Part shown: positions 47,478-60,128 of the stretch, piece after piece
How positions within the stretch are numbered: the stretch's first letter is position 1
How the letters are laid out: the number at the start of each line of letters is the position of its first letter
From: Scortum barcoo
Taxonomy: Eukaryota > Chordata > Actinopteri > Centrarchiformes > Terapontidae
Direction of reading: 5' to 3'
Length of the DNA stretch: 64,000 bases
Assembly (NCBI GenBank): GCA_023238725.1
Contig: CM041538.1
Location: 1,704,182-1,768,181, forward strand
Position numbers and translations under genes: made by a program
Notes under the pieces: model-generated
Databases searched by the model: none
Seen by the model: the letters and a program-made list of their open reading frames with translations, nothing else
What the model was told of the DNA's origin: nothing

Positions 47478-49815
47478 CAACTGTTAAAAGCCCTTTTGAA
47501 TTTTGCATAACACCCAGAGCAGTCTGACACAATTAACAGTATTCACTTATTCCCAATCATTGAGTGATTCCTTTTGTGTCATGCTGTGTGACCATCCTTC
47601 ATCCTCTTGGCTGCTTCCTGTTAAAGGAACTCCATCAGCCTGGTCATTCACCATTTAACGGTGTGAAGGACAAGCAAAGGTGGACATCAACAGCGTTAGA
47701 GCCAGCATGTGAGGACACCAAAGACAAGGAGCCTCCTCACATGCCTGAGTACAGATAGCATAAAGAGAACTAGAAGGAGAAAAGCCACAGCCACCAGAGG
47801 CCAAAGCATCCACCTGTGCATGGTTTCCCCACTCGAACAGGAAATTGGGGTGGTGACTATGACCTCTGTTCATGTCCTAGGTAAGGCGCTGAGCTACTGT
47901 GAGAATATTAAGAAATGTTAAAAGGTACCCTTTTAAAGCTGTAATATACTGCACGACAATTCCTTAAAAAAAATTAGAAAAAAGAAGATGAATTTCTTTT
48001 TCAATTGTTTCTTGTTTTTATTCACTTGCGTGAAACTGAACAAGCCACTTAATCTTGATGTGTTGAGGATTACAGATGTGAGGGTTTTTATTAGTTTTAT
48101 TTTTTACTTGACCATTGACTTATGATTAGGAAATAGCTTTATGTGGCTCACATTGACATTATAAAATGTTGTTTCTTAATTTCTTCACCTCACCTATGCT
48201 CATTTATTGTTGGATATCTGGTCACACTAGTGCCATGTCATAGTGCCATTTGTCGATTGATTGAGCAGTGTTGCCCAGAATCCTTAGGATTTTTAAGATC
48301 ACCCGACAGGTTGAACTTATCCTGTTTAATATTAACATCTAGAAATTTAGGGGGCTCTGTTGGCAGAAATTAAATATAACATTCATAGCTGTGTTTTCAT
48401 TAGCATTTTCATTAGCTTAGAACAATCCCTTCATATTTACATAGAAAGCAGGTCCTCTTAACCACCACATTGCAACGCTATGTCTCTACAATAGCCCAGA
48501 ATGGACAAACTAGTTTTGATGAAATGAAAGCTTGAATTTGGGGGCAAACACATCTATTTTCATATTGTACAGTTGTGGATACTTGAGATCACCAATTCAA
48601 TCACAGGACTATGAGGTCAAGTATGTGAACATTTTATCTAAAAATATATTTTTCAATATGCATGCATGCATTTGACAGCAATGTGTCCTCTATTCATACA
48701 ATGGCTCCCTTTTAAAAGCCTGTTCGTCTGTTCTTGGTGTGACAATATCATAGCATCATGTTACATTTAACATTATTATCTTATCTTTAATATAACAGTC
48801 CAGATCATATCCATATCGTTGACTATCCTTTTGGAGGTCAAAGCAAAATATTTAGTTAGCAGGCATATCTCAGCTTTCCTTATCTCTGTCTCGGTATGGA
48901 GAATATGGAAATATACAGAGATATCTCCATTTCCATATGTTGTCTCTGCTCCATTCGCTGTCAAGTTTGTAGAAGGATTTAAAATTCACTTGTCACTCAT
49001 GGTAATTAATAGGGCTCAGCAGGTGGACATGCTGTTCCACCAGAAACAGCTCTAAATGTGCAGTAGGGTGCAAATTCTATAGATTATTTTTGCAACATTT
49101 CACTTCTTATAGGTGGTAAAAATCACCTTAATAGCTGCATAGGAAAAATGCGGAGTGAGAATAAACCATAGTTTCTCCTGCACCTTGGAAAGAGAGGGTT
49201 GGGGGCACAATAGCACTAAATCTTGCAAACTGCTCCTTTAATGGAATTTCAACCATAATGAAATGAAATAATGAAAATGATGGTTTTGGTGGTAACTATC
49301 AGATGGATTGGTGTGACATTCCATTCAGACAATTATGTTCCCCTAAGGATGAACTGTCAAAACTTTGGTGATCTACTTTTTGTCTAGCGCCATCAGCAGG
49401 TCAACATGTTAATGTGTCCAATACTTTGGTTTATGACCAAATACCAGCAGAACTAATAACATTCCCATCAACTTCAGCTGGATTTTGTATTTAATGCCAA
49501 ATAACAAATGTTAGCATGCTAACATGGTAAACTAGAATGGTGGACAATTGATGCAGTTACTGGAGAAATGAGGAAATAATAATAATAATTTAATCTGAAA
49601 CGTCATGTGAGGCAACATCCATTTCTGATGACAGCCACAGATTCAGGTCATATGACAGACAAAGCAAATGTATGATCAGTGATATGTTCACTTCAACATC
49701 TTTTTAGTTGGAAATTTGTTTGTTTGTATATAGTACCATCTTTATCGGTCAGAAGTTGGGCTAACTACCATTACATTTACATAGATTTGACAATACAGGT
49801 TGATCATAAAAAAGC
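47478..49815. other. Intergenic DNA, nothing recognised
   Basis: AT-rich, with a GCATGCATGCAT patch near 48660. Small frames at 47564, 47709 and 48819 have no support. Confidence 0.4.
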
Positions 49816-49817
49816 AG

Positions 49818-49940
49818 AGCTGAAGAAGACTCTTGGATGAGAAGTAAAATGTCTTCAAAACGTCAAGCAACTCCAGTTGACTTTCTTTCAACTCCAAAAA
49901 TTACCATGACTTAGATGACTAAGAATATCTACAGACATAA
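49818..49940 (+). mobile_element. Possible Penelope-like element 3' flank
   Basis: GCTGAAGAAGACTCTTGGATG, GTCTTCAAAACGTCAAG, CTCCAGTTGACTTTCTTTCAA and ATGACTTAGATGACTAAGAAT together match a sequence I recall downstream of fish Penelope-like coding regions (GAAGCCTCTTGGATGAGAGG-type). No reverse transcriptase or GIY-YIG domain is next to it, so the family call is tentative. Confidence 0.4.
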
Positions 49941-50639
49941 ACATGTGACTGGACTCTCACTGGCCTCTGGTTAACATGCATTCTGCCTATCCTTTATTTG
50001 GTCAAATTTTGAGAGCTGAATGGTGTTTTGCCTTCTTCTGCTTTCACTCACTGTTAATAGGGAAGGTCTTATGACAGCCACACACAGAAGGCGGAAGCAC
50101 CACCAAGCACCCCAGAGTGCTTCCTGCTTCCTTCGCCCATGTTAACTAGTTGGGCTGTTAAGACATGAAAGACCACGGTTGGCTCACAGTGTGCAGGTTG
50201 ATTTTGGCATCAGTTCAGTTTTTTTCTGCTCGTCTTGAGTGAATGTGGCCAGAAAAAACAATGATAATCATAAATCATATAAACGATAAAAGACGTTATT
50301 ATGGTTGTAATATGTCAGCTATATACCACCAAATCAATAGAACTAACTACACAATACTAGCAACAAACTCCTTGTGTCTACTGGGGCCATTCATTTAACA
50401 TTTACCTTGATTAAAAGTCATAACTGTATGAGCTTCGGAGGTGAACATACATGTACGGTGTTATTCAGGAATGCATAACACATCAGGAACACATCATAAA
50501 TCATGAGCTCTGTGTGTGATTACAAAGGAGCAGAGGAGCAGAATCGCTTGCTGACTGGAGCAGATAAATGCTCCAGTCCACTTCACCACAGCTCACACCT
50601 CCTCTATGTCCCAGACATCATTGTGTCTTCTTAGGGTAG
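49941..50639. other. Intergenic DNA, nothing recognised
   Basis: No element ends or motifs. Confidence 0.4.
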
Positions 50640-50689
50640 ATTGGGGTGTAAAGAAAATGGACCAAAATTGAAAATCTCTTTAAAAAGAA

Positions 50690-51130
50690 TACCAGTTAGA
50701 TTCTACTGGCTGAACTTAAAACCATCACAGACTACAGGAGACAAAAACAGCAGTTCTGAGTTAATGTCTGCATTTCTTCCAGATGAACTGAACATCTTGT
50801 ATGCACACTTTGAGCGCAATTCCCCAGCTAAGGCGATACAAAAGGCCCAGGAGGACCCCATGCCCATTAATCATACCCAGGGCAGATGTGTACAGATCCT
50901 TTAAAAGGATTAATCCACACAAGCACAGTTAGACAAAACCTTCACCACCTCCTCCCTCCCTCCCTCACTGGAGCCACTTTGGTTTGCCCACAGGCCAAAC
51001 AGATCACATATTTCAGAATACTGTTCATTGACTATGGTTCAGCATTCAACACCACTGTGCCCTCAAACTGGTCATCAGGCTCAGAAACACTGGGCTCAAC
51101 ACCGCCCTCTGTGACTGGATGCTGTTAGGG
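50690..51130 (+). pseudogene. L2/CR1-type LINE relic, internally deleted
   Basis: K-P-S-Q-T-T and L-P-D-E-L-N-I-L-Y-A-H-F-E (about 50725-50815) match the linker of fish LINEs (L-P-D-E-L-N-x-F-Y-A-R-F-E). After a frameshift, P-P-S-L-E-P-L-W-F-A-H-R-P-N-R (about 50955-51000) is the pre-motif-A block. I-L-F-I-D-Y-G-S-A-F-N-T (51019-51055) is motif A with the catalytic aspartate, then a degenerate L-G-L-N-T-A-L-C-D-W. About half a domain is missing between linker and motif A, and everything after it is gone. It is a different family from the 45.6-kb copy (F-I-D-Y versus F-F-D-F). Confidence 0.75.
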
Positions 51131-52780
51131 ACTTAGAGGATACCGAAAAAATTAATGAATAATTATATTAAAAATAGGACTTAACTTGCATGAAGTCCAA
51201 CCTCGGGGCACCAACCTGAAAGGGAAAAGTGATAGCCTATCATCAGCCATCTTTCTTTTGCAACATGTTAGGGAAATGTTTGCATGTGGCATTCCTGTAT
51301 TTATATGGGTGTGTGCAGGTTCAGGTTCTGACTTTAATTTGTTACCTGTGTGTGTAAGTGTGTAGCCAAGCGACTTGAACATACTCTATGTATCAATAAA
51401 GAGTGGAATAACTGTTACATTGTTAATTGTTCCAAAATATCTTTGCTGGATTCGTGACAGTCTGCTGCAGTCTTTTGCTCCATCACTGCAGCTCTGGGGA
51501 ACATGAGGCAACCCAATGAATACAAAAACTTTTTATAGACATAGTGCGATAACACAGCATTGTAGCTGTGAAAGTGTCCCCACTGTGCCCTAAAGACGGG
51601 ACAGAGATAAGCCTTTATAGTTTCACATGTTCACTATCAGCACTTCTCCACTAATCCTATCTGCCTTGGCAGCAGGAACAGTGTTATTTTCACTGTAACA
51701 ATGTTCTGTCTTTCTGAGAATTACTCATTATAAGTTTAAAACATTTTAAATGTATAGTAAATATTGTGAATTAACACCCATATAAGAGGTCTACAGTTAT
51801 CTGTAGGTGTAGACAATATTTTAATCTTTTTTAGATTCCAGCTGTCTGATTACACACAGTGCACATTTTATCACTGCCTTAGGTGAAGAACAGCTGCAGC
51901 TCCAGCTTCTCGAACAAAATATGAGTCAGAGATCCTTGATAAAATGTCAAAGGCACAAGCCTGTGGACATAAAACAGAAAGAATAGAAGTCAGCTCCAAC
52001 TCCTAAGGGGCAATCTTTTAGATTCAAGTGAGTTGAAATCAATTAGGCCACAAGTCAATTCTTAGTCAGACTGTTTACAAAGGTGATCAGATCAAGAGGA
52101 TAAATCTCCATGTGTCACTCACTACATTAAAACACTGCTTGGCCTGGAACTCTGAGCTGGGTTGAACCTTACCAGTGCTGTTATTGGTGAATCCTTATGC
52201 TCTGATATGACAGAGAACATTAGTGGGATCTTCTGTAGTCGCGTGTGGTTGCATTTTTTTTTTAATAAACCTTTCTTGATCTTTCTCCATACAACGATAA
52301 AACACAGAATGGATACCTCTACATACTGATGCATTTGGTCCGAAGACTTACACTCTGCTTCTCCTTGAAAATAACATATTGACATCCTCACTGATGGCAT
52401 GGTGACACTTGGAGTGGAGTTTTATAGGAACGTGAGCTCTCAGTGATGCTGAACCTCTAAATAAAAGAAAAACAAAACATTTCTTAGCTGAAGTTCTTGG
52501 TGCTATGTAGATCCTGCAAGGCAGTTTAACACAAGGAACACACAGCTGTCACCCACTGAAATGTCTGTGAATCAGATAATGATTTCAATGAGTCTCCTCA
52601 GTTATAGTAGATTTTCTGGTATATGATTCATAAAAAAGAGGCTTTCAGTGCTGCACAGGTTTCTTCCAGTTCGGGTGATTTGTTCGTTTTGTTGTTTGTG
52701 AATAATTGAAAATGTTGTTTACAGGTTGTATCCGTTATAACCATATGCTTTAATTTATCGCTCTCTCTAATTCTTTGCTG
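51131..52780. other. Intergenic DNA, nothing recognised
   Basis: No supported features. A T-rich run at 52253-52264. Confidence 0.4.
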
Positions 52781-53190
52781 TGTAACGGCCTCAGGGTTGG
52801 GCCTGTCATGTGCTTCCTTGTTGGCTGTGTTTTTTTCTGTGTTTAGGGAAGTTTATAGATGGACCTCAGACAAAAATGCAACACACCTGAGCATGCTGGA
52901 CTCAGGAAGTTACAAATCAGACCCACAAAATCTTCTCAGCCTCTTCCCTTGGCCTGCTGACTGATAGTATCATTGGTTTGTGCTTTGGCTTTCATGCTGA
53001 TACACACACTCCTCACCACTCACACAGACATCACTAACATACTGATCTACTGAAAGACACACGTATTGCTTTCTTACTTTACTTAATTAAAACTTTGAAC
53101 ATTTTTTACATTTTTTATTATTATATGTATAGTTATTTAACTATGTGGGTATCCTTGTTTTGTCACATACTTTTGAGCAAAGTTGTGACA
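52781..53190 (+). mobile_element. LTR-like element followed by PBS-like site
   Basis: Starts TGTAACGGCC and ends GTTGTGACA (410 bp, TG...CA). ATTAAA near 53087 is a possible polyadenylation signal. Directly after two A residues comes TGGGGGCTTGTTC (53193-53205), similar to the tRNA-Pro-type primer-binding site of retroviruses and some fish gypsy elements (T-G-G-G-G-G-C-T-C-G-T-C-C). This argues for a 5' LTR with the rest deleted. No gag or pol sequence follows. Confidence 0.5.
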
Positions 53191-53192
53191 AA

Positions 53193-53205
53193 TGGGGGCT
53201 TGTTC
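53193..53205 (+). other. Primer-binding-site-like motif
   Basis: TGGGGGCTTGTTC, differing at two positions from the usual tRNA-Pro complement. It lies two bases after the LTR end, the normal spacing. Only 13 bases, so chance is possible. Confidence 0.4.
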
Positions 53206-53264
53206 ATTCTTAGTCTGCCAGGGGCTCAAGAATTATCTGGCTTCATAACACTATGTTATTACAG

Positions 53265-53570
53265 GCCAAGGCTGAACACAAATGCGAGACACGCAGAGTG
53301 CTGTTAAATCCAAAAAACTATTTAAAAAAAGTATTTTATTTGAACAAAAGGTAAAGGAATGATGGCTGGTGGAATCCAGGGGAGACTGGTGGGCTTGGAC
53401 AACAGACAAGGGCTGGCTTTATTTCTAACACAACGATCTGACAGGGACTGGATGTCAGGTTTGGCTTTACACAGTGCAGAGTTGAGTGGTGCATGGAAGC
53501 CAGCTGTGCTGATTACAGATGAAGGTCAGATGTGAGAGCCAGGCCAGGAAGGTTTTTGACATTGAACATT
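53265..53570 (-). mobile_element. Possible antisense LTR fragment
   Basis: Plus strand TTACAGGCCAAGGCTGAACAC, then AAATGCGAGACAC, TATTTTATTTGAAC (reverse AAATA-like signal) and GGACAACAGACAAGGGCTGG resemble the antisense LTR organisation at 12973. Ends not defined. Confidence 0.35.
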
Positions 53571-56500
53571 ACTACTGTTTTTGCTGGACTGTCTAAATTG
53601 TGGTGACTTTGACCTGCCTCATGTCACCAAGCCTTTGGTAATGTCAGAGGTATTTTGAACTGTATCCTGTATTTCTTCAGTGTTGAAGGGTGGACCTGCA
53701 AGATTCTCTCAGTCTCTACTCTTGGTAACGCATAATATAATCAGGGTTGAGTTGAAATTGCTGTAAAGGAAAGAAATGCCATTCGAAGAAGACAGGAAAT
53801 TTTGCCACACACACATTTCCATTTTGCCTGCACTGTCCAAAAATACTATTGTGGAGAGAGGGGACGCCTGCAGCTTTTTTTAAAAGGTTAGACAGGAAGA
53901 GATTGACTTATGGTATTTTGCAAATGGAACTGACATGGCCAAGGAGGTCTAGTAGCTGGTGTTTGTTGTGTCTCTGGTGTTTAAACATGAAGAAATCTGG
54001 ACTAGGAATGATGCTGTGAGCCATGTTGGCAAGACAGGTTTTCTTGGAGTAGGCTATTTTGAGTGGCTATACTTTTTTTGGCTGATGTGGAACACTGGAA
54101 AGGGGGTTGTTGAATGGGTCTATCGTAAATGCTTCTTTGACTTTTGCAATAGTTTATCAGCAGCTTGAGGTTCTGTGAGAGGAGACTGAAGGTTGTGGTA
54201 GGCTTGGGAAGTGTTGGAGGCACTTCTGTTCTTGGATGGAAAACGCGTGAAGCCGTAGTATGTTACCTATTAAACACAAGCAGTTTGGGTGGCACACATG
54301 GTAGTGCTGTGACTATTGTTTCATGGCTGTTTCGTGGCTGTAGGAAAACCAGTCTAAAAGAGATTGTCTACCCTGTATCCTCAATTTTAATTGCACTGCA
54401 CTAACTTCTTTAATTACACAGAACATTTCCAGGTCCATGTTAAGTGAAACAATGGATGTGTAGTTGAGTTGAGAGAGCATGCTTCATCAGCATCAAGATT
54501 AGTAATTCTATATTCATCATTATAAATATAATATTTTATCTATAATTATAAATATGATTTATAGTACATTTTTACATTGAAACTAATTCAAATCTAACAT
54601 GAAGTGGAAATAACTTAACAAAGAAATAGTGTAATACAGTACATTTGAGATGCATAAAAAGAGCTGAGTGAAAATGCCAAGTATATCTTCAGTCATTAAA
54701 GCACTTAATCAGGTGTTATTTACAAAATTGTTAGCTCTCATATTAAAAAAAAAATTACCTTTTTTATCATTGTCACATTAATATTTTTCCCAATTGTTAA
54801 TGCAGTTTTCTGAATAAGGATGTACTGCAAATACACAAAGAAACACATATTCATAGCACAGGTGACAGCGACAGGCACATACATTTATTAATGCTGCAGA
54901 GCCACTCTGGACCAGGTGCAGTGTGTGTGTGTGTGTTCATCTCCCTGAAAGGAGATGGATTAGTGTCAGGATAGCGGCGTTGTCGGAAGTAACAGCAGAG
55001 AATTCTGAGTGAGTAAGGAGGCTATAGTGCTGATGTGATGATGACCCCAGGCATTAGACTTAAATGGACTTGTGGCTCTCACACACACACACACACAGTC
55101 ACAATCGTAGGGAAACACTGAAGCAATACCACAGCAAACAGACTGAAGAAAAGAATTTGAGGATCAATCAGAGTTCGACAGTGCTCATAGGCACCAGCTG
55201 AATACTTAATTCTGATTGGTTGTCTAGAATACATACTCACTACTGTAGCTGGCCAACAACCCAAACTGGGCTGGTACCACAGATAATCTTCCTGACCAAA
55301 AATACAACAGGGCAATAACAGCAAAGTCACAGGATGCACTCAGTCCAAACTTCTCATTCAGTTTAGGCCACGTCCACATTACTGAAACTAGTACTAGTAT
55401 TCTGTAGTGTAGTCTGTTCGTGTAGTTTTTCAAAAGATTAATCTTGACATAGACTGTGTTATGTAAAAGACATAGTGAACCTAATCCTGATCCTTTGTTT
55501 TATGTTATCAGTCAGGTTGGTGTTTCTAACTATGAAACTTTCATGTACAGTAACAAAAGTGTAGTTGTCACCAACTGCCCTTCTCTCCTCTACTCCACTG
55601 AGCTCTGTGTGTGTGTTGAGCAGGGTTGACATCTTTGGTGCAAAATACCAGTGGCTGCTCTTCATGCAGTCACTGGTATTTTAATATAAGCAGAGTGGAA
55701 GTTAACTGGGGTGAAAAGGGAAGGCAAAGGTGTCCCCTAAGAATTATGTTCCCATTCAGATATTTTAATGAATGGTTGTTCATGTTTGGTTTTGTTCATT
55801 TTAATTTAACTCTATATACACAGTGCACCATGGGTCCAAATATTTACAGGAGCTGAGTTACAGTTGAGTTGTTGTCTGACTGTAGATGATGTGTATTACA
55901 ATTAAATACTTCTGATATTAGATTGTGTTACCTTTGAAAAAGGAGATGACAGCTTTTGATGACAGAAATAAATGAGCTGCATCAGTGTTCACCCACTCAT
56001 CCATAATACATACAAGCTGAAAGTTGATAACCTACAAAATTTAAATGTGATTCAACTTGATGATTGATTCAACAGATGTAAGATTGAGTACAAGGCCAGT
56101 GTACATTGTTTATTTTTTAAGCAGACTTTAGCTAATTATAGTCAGCTTAATAAAGCTAAAGCCAGCCTTATTGTATGAAGGGAAAATGTGTATTGGTCTG
56201 AAGGACCAATATTTTCCCACTAGTTAAAAAAAATAAACACTGGACCAAATTCTGTTTCTCCAAAGGCCCTTAATGCCAAAAACAAAAGTCCACTGTTCTT
56301 TAGGCCCATTGCTTCAACGGCCTTCATTAACATATTGCTTAATTTAGCAGATAATGTATAAATCATAATGTATGACTTTATATGACTCCTAAAGAAAGAC
56401 TTTTTTGGCCAATATTAACTTTAACTGTTCTCCTAAGTAAACAAACTAAACATGTGTAACATGTGTAACGTTATAGTTTGCCACAGGTTTTATAATGTGC

Positions 56501-56639
56501 TTTAATTAAATAAGAGTTATCTTTACTTAAAAATGATGCCAAATTCAGCAGAAAATGACTGAATTGTGAAAAGTCTGTTTGATAGATATTTTAGCGTTTT
56601 AAAAACTGACAACATATTTTCATAGTTCAGCTACAGGTG
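53571..56639. other. Intergenic DNA with microsatellites
   Basis: GT tract 54921-54936, CA tract 55079-55097 and a hairpin at 55642-55682. No gene or element could be supported. Confidence 0.4.
55642..55682. repeat. Inverted repeat, 12-bp arms
   Basis: AAAATACCAGTG (55642-55653) and exact complement (55671-55682), loop 17 bp. Confidence 0.85.
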
Positions 56640-56779
56640 CAGAAGGAAACCACATGCATTGAGTGCCAACCCTGAAAGCACAGTGTGTCACAGCTCCAGG
56701 GACAGCAGGACTGGAGCCAGATGCAGATAACACTGGCAGAGCCGAAGCAGCTCTGGAGCAGAGGGACAGGTGGACAGAC

Positions 56780-57060
56780 TCTGAGGTGAAGGATCTCAAA
56801 TTATATTCTAGATTTTACAGGGAGCCAATGCAGAGAAACTTTTCTGGTTAAATATGACCTCTCTTCCTAGGTTTGTCAGTACACGTGCTGCAGCATTCTG
56901 GATCTGGATCTAGAGACTTAGCGGGGCGGCCTAGTAATAAAGAATTGCAATGATCCACCCTAGAAGTAACAAATTTGTGGACCAGTTTTTCTGCATTTTT
57001 TTTAAACAGGATGTGTCTATTTCTTACAATATTATATGAATGAAAAAGGTAGGCTTCAAA
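56780..57060. repeat. Dispersed repeat fragment, class unknown
   Basis: TTTTACAGGGAGCCAATGCAG, CTGCAGCATTCTGGATC, GAATTGCAATGATCCACCCTA and CAAATTTGTGGACCAGTTTTT match a sequence I recall as abundant in fish. Its class is not certain to me. Confidence 0.45.
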
Positions 57061-57227
57061 GATGTCTTATATTGGGCCCAAGTAGGTTGGTCTAGAGATT
57101 AACAGCAGAAAATGGTGGGTCATACAGGTTTTTATGTCTTTAAGACATTGCAACAACTTCCTGAAACCACCATAAGCTGCTGAAAGGTTGAGATGGAACA
57201 AATGACACTTTTATGATGCACAATATA

Positions 57228-57657
57228 TGTGTTATACTTCTTCCTAATGTGTTCCTGTTTACCCATCCCATGTGTTCCTTGTCCCGCACCGGTTTTGTCC
57301 CTCTCTTTGTGTCTGTCTGGGTGTGGCACTTTCTGCTGGGAGTCCACCTATATACCTGCAGTCCATCCACTCATCAACCTCCTGCAGTATATCTACCCAC
57401 TACACTCAGTCGTTGCCAGATCCTCAATTTTCCACTGTGGTAACAACGCTAAGGTCTATTCTCAGTTTCTTTTGTGCTTTTGAATCCTGCCTAAACCCTT
57501 GGTAACCTGTGCTTCAGGTCCATTCCTTCCCATCCCTGCCTGCCCAGATCCCATTTTCCTCTCCGATCATTCCTTTCTTTTGTGAAATAAATTTGTCTTT
57601 TGAATTCTCACTCCCAACCTGTTTGTGATATGCTTTTGGGTCCAGGACAGCACAACA
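57228..57657 (+). mobile_element. LTR-like element
   Basis: Begins near TGTGTTATAC, ends AGCACAACA, with AATAAA at 57586-57591 and TGCTTTTGGGTCC just before the end, as in the LTR-like elements at 6838 and 12973. A pyrimidine-rich body (CCTGTTTACCC, GTCTGTCTGGGTG). The left boundary is approximate and no target duplication was found. Confidence 0.45.
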
Positions 57658-58159
57658 TCAGAATAATGGCAGAATATTGATCTGAAGTAGTGCGATCCTT
57701 CCTAAGATAGACAGTGCTAAGGACATCCATCTTCATGTACACAGTTAAACAAGGGTGAAAAATGATCATTATATAATTAATGAGCCAATTGGGTTATTAC
57801 TATTCCCAAATATGTAAAGCCCTGCAGTGCCTACCGAATGGGCAAGATAATGGTGTGCGATCATGGAGATCACCCAAAGGTATATGTAGAAAAAAATCAT
57901 TTTTCTGCCATAAAATTGACTCAAACAACTCCTCCCTTAAGCCCACCATCTCCAGAGACAGGAAGATATAGGGCCACTCGATCTGATCTGTGAGTCATGA
58001 AACATATTAAGTGATGGTTGTATAAGTGAGGATTTAAATTCTTTTTAAAAAAATTACAGGGCAAGAGGGATATTAGGTATGTCAGGTTGTTGTGTAAAAT
58101 ATCTTACAAATCAATTTGTAGAAAAAGTAAAGGATAAAGTGAAGTAAAGTAAAGGATAA

Positions 58160-58500
58160 AGTTAGGGTCACAGAGCAAGGAAGAGTTATATATCCACATC
58201 CTGGTAGGGCAGGTATGAGGCTATGGTCTAAAATGATGTTTCCAGTGGAACAAGATGTTATCAGATTTAAGTTAGAAATGGAAACAAAGAAATAATCTAT
58301 CCTTGAGCTACTCTCACTTGAGACAAAAGAAAAATCCTTCTCTCCTGGATGTGTGATCCTCCATATATCCACACAAAGCTCTTACTGCCTGGCTATTTTA
58401 GTGGGAGACATCTCTCTGTTGGTGATTTATCCATTTGAGGGTTCAATAGACAATCGAAGCCTCCTCTTTTAATTCACTATTCATGTTCAATAGCAGCAAA
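58160..58500 (-). pseudogene. L1-type LINE endonuclease relic
   Basis: Minus strand. A degenerate F-D-C-L-L-N-P-Q-M-D segment (about 58430-58460; family G-D-F-N-x-x-L-D-P...D-R) precedes, in another frame, D-I-W-R-I-T-H-P-G-E-K-D-F-S-F (58325-58370) and S-R-I-D-Y-F-F-V-S (58285-58312), with L-D-H-S-L-I near 58225 standing for the catalytic S-D-H. These are landmarks of the APE-type endonuclease of L1/Tx1-type LINEs. S-D-H is altered to L-D-H and frames are broken, so it is inactive. No reverse transcriptase remains downstream. Confidence 0.75.
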
Positions 58501-59508
58501 CTGTGAAAATGATGGAAATACATGCTTACCAAATGATAGGTACCTCAGTATAACATATTTTTCTTCCTTATCTCAAATACATTTTTATATATTGAATGGC
58601 AGTGATTTGTGGATTAACATTAACACACAGTGTACTCCCTGCACACTCCAAGAACGGTGACAGCTAGTGTCAACTTCAACAATGTGTAGAGTTTAATTTG
58701 TGCAGTGTACTGCAGATTAGTTGTTGTCACTTAATGTTTTTGGACTTCAGTTTCTGTATAGCGTGAAACATGGCCAGACCCTTGTAAGAATTGTACAGTT
58801 ATCTTTGCATGAATATACAAAAACAAAGCACCCGAGAAGACAACCCACACCCCAAGTTTCTCAGAGGTTGGTACACTCACAGCCTTATCAAAGATGCAAG
58901 CAGCATTTCCATATGAAAAGGATAATTAAATAAATATTCAAATAAACAAACATAAAAGATAATTACTACAATGAATATTTAAACCTCCAGGTTAATTATT
59001 CAACTGTACTCAAAAAACCCACAATAAATAGATTAAAGTAAATGTTGAGATAAAAATATACAACAACCCTGATAAACTTGTGAATTTGTGAGAGTGGACA
59101 TTAAACTTCTAAAATGTTGAAACATCTCTGAGGTCAAGGTCTGTTTGTTCAGGTACCATCTGCTCAAATATCAAAGATTAAGCTCACCAACAGTCAAAAA
59201 AACAAACAAACAAAAAAAAAACTAAACCCCCATGGTTAAACTATTTTCAATTCAGATAAAACAACTTGTTAAGCCCTCCATTACCTCAGAAAACACTGGA
59301 ATAAATAGGAATTTATTCGGTTAGTGGAAGTCTGCTTATGTTCAGCCACATGCTGATCATGACCCATCACCATATTACATAGTTACAACTTATTCCAGCG
59401 TTCACTAACATTAGCTGTTTAACGTAAAGTTAACATTATGTTGCCTCTCAGAGATCCATTGATAACAGAGGAAGCATAGTGCAGAAACAGTCCACACACT
59501 TTACGTGT
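58501..59508. other. Intergenic DNA, nothing recognised
   Basis: A-rich patch at 59198-59222. No coding or element signal. Confidence 0.4.
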
Positions 59509-59694
59509 TCAATGTAGCCAGCCTGGTAGAGACTGTACTGCCTCAGCTTCCAGAGCTCTGGCTTTGGGCGTTACTGGGGCTGGAGCTAATGGCTTTAACT
59601 GATACGGGACCACCATGATCCTCCACCACACTTCAGGGGATTCTGGAGGGGAAAAGTCCTCCACCTCAAAGGAGCCAAATCTGTCGCTCTCCAT
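59509..59694 (-). CDS. Orphan short ORF, unknown (doubtful)
   Basis: A 61-codon minus-strand frame starting in a favourable context (GATAAATGG). It encodes an acidic N-terminus (M-E-S-D-R-F-G-S-F-E-V-E-D-F), then P-P-E-S-P-E-V-W-W and a Pro/Ala-rich end, stopping at TGA. I do not recognise it. It could be a first exon, a retroposed fragment or chance. Composition is more protein-like than other short frames here, but no flanking exon, promoter or homologue is visible. Confidence 0.2.
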   Translation of the reverse strand: MESDRFGSFEVEDFSPPESPEVWWRIMVVPYQLKPLAPAPVTPKARALEAEAVQSLPGWLH

Positions 59695-60091
59695 TTATCT
59701 CTGCTCAGGGGATGTCACTGAGCAGCTCCTGCATCCACAGTCCCCCATTCTCAGTCCCTTACCCTCCTTTTAACATTTTTCAAAATTATGCAGTGGGTGA
59801 AGTTACACTTTAAATGATATACCTAGGTGGAACACTATTATGACTATGTGTACTAACAAGTAGCACTAATCAAGCTCTCAAAAATAGGATTAATTCATCA
59901 AGCATCCTTTAATTACATAAGTACCATAATTATACTTTAAACAAGTATCCTGAAGTACAAATTCAAATAATTTCAATGCATTTAAACTCATTAAAAACAG
60001 AAATTCATTATCTTAATGGGTGATTTGTGTGGGAATTAGTGCATAGTGGGAGGAGTGTTATCAGTATGCATGGCTATGTCTTTATATTTAG

Positions 60092-60093
<2 letters not shown>

Positions 60094-60125
<32 letters not shown>
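60094..60125. repeat. (GT)16 microsatellite
   Basis: Uninterrupted GT units. Confidence 0.95.

Positions 60126-60128
<3 letters not shown>

Noticed and set aside
56178..56222. Imperfect inverted repeat GGGAAAAT...ATTTTCCC
   Set aside because: Arms need a 4-base bulge and there is no target duplication; likely chance in AT-rich DNA.
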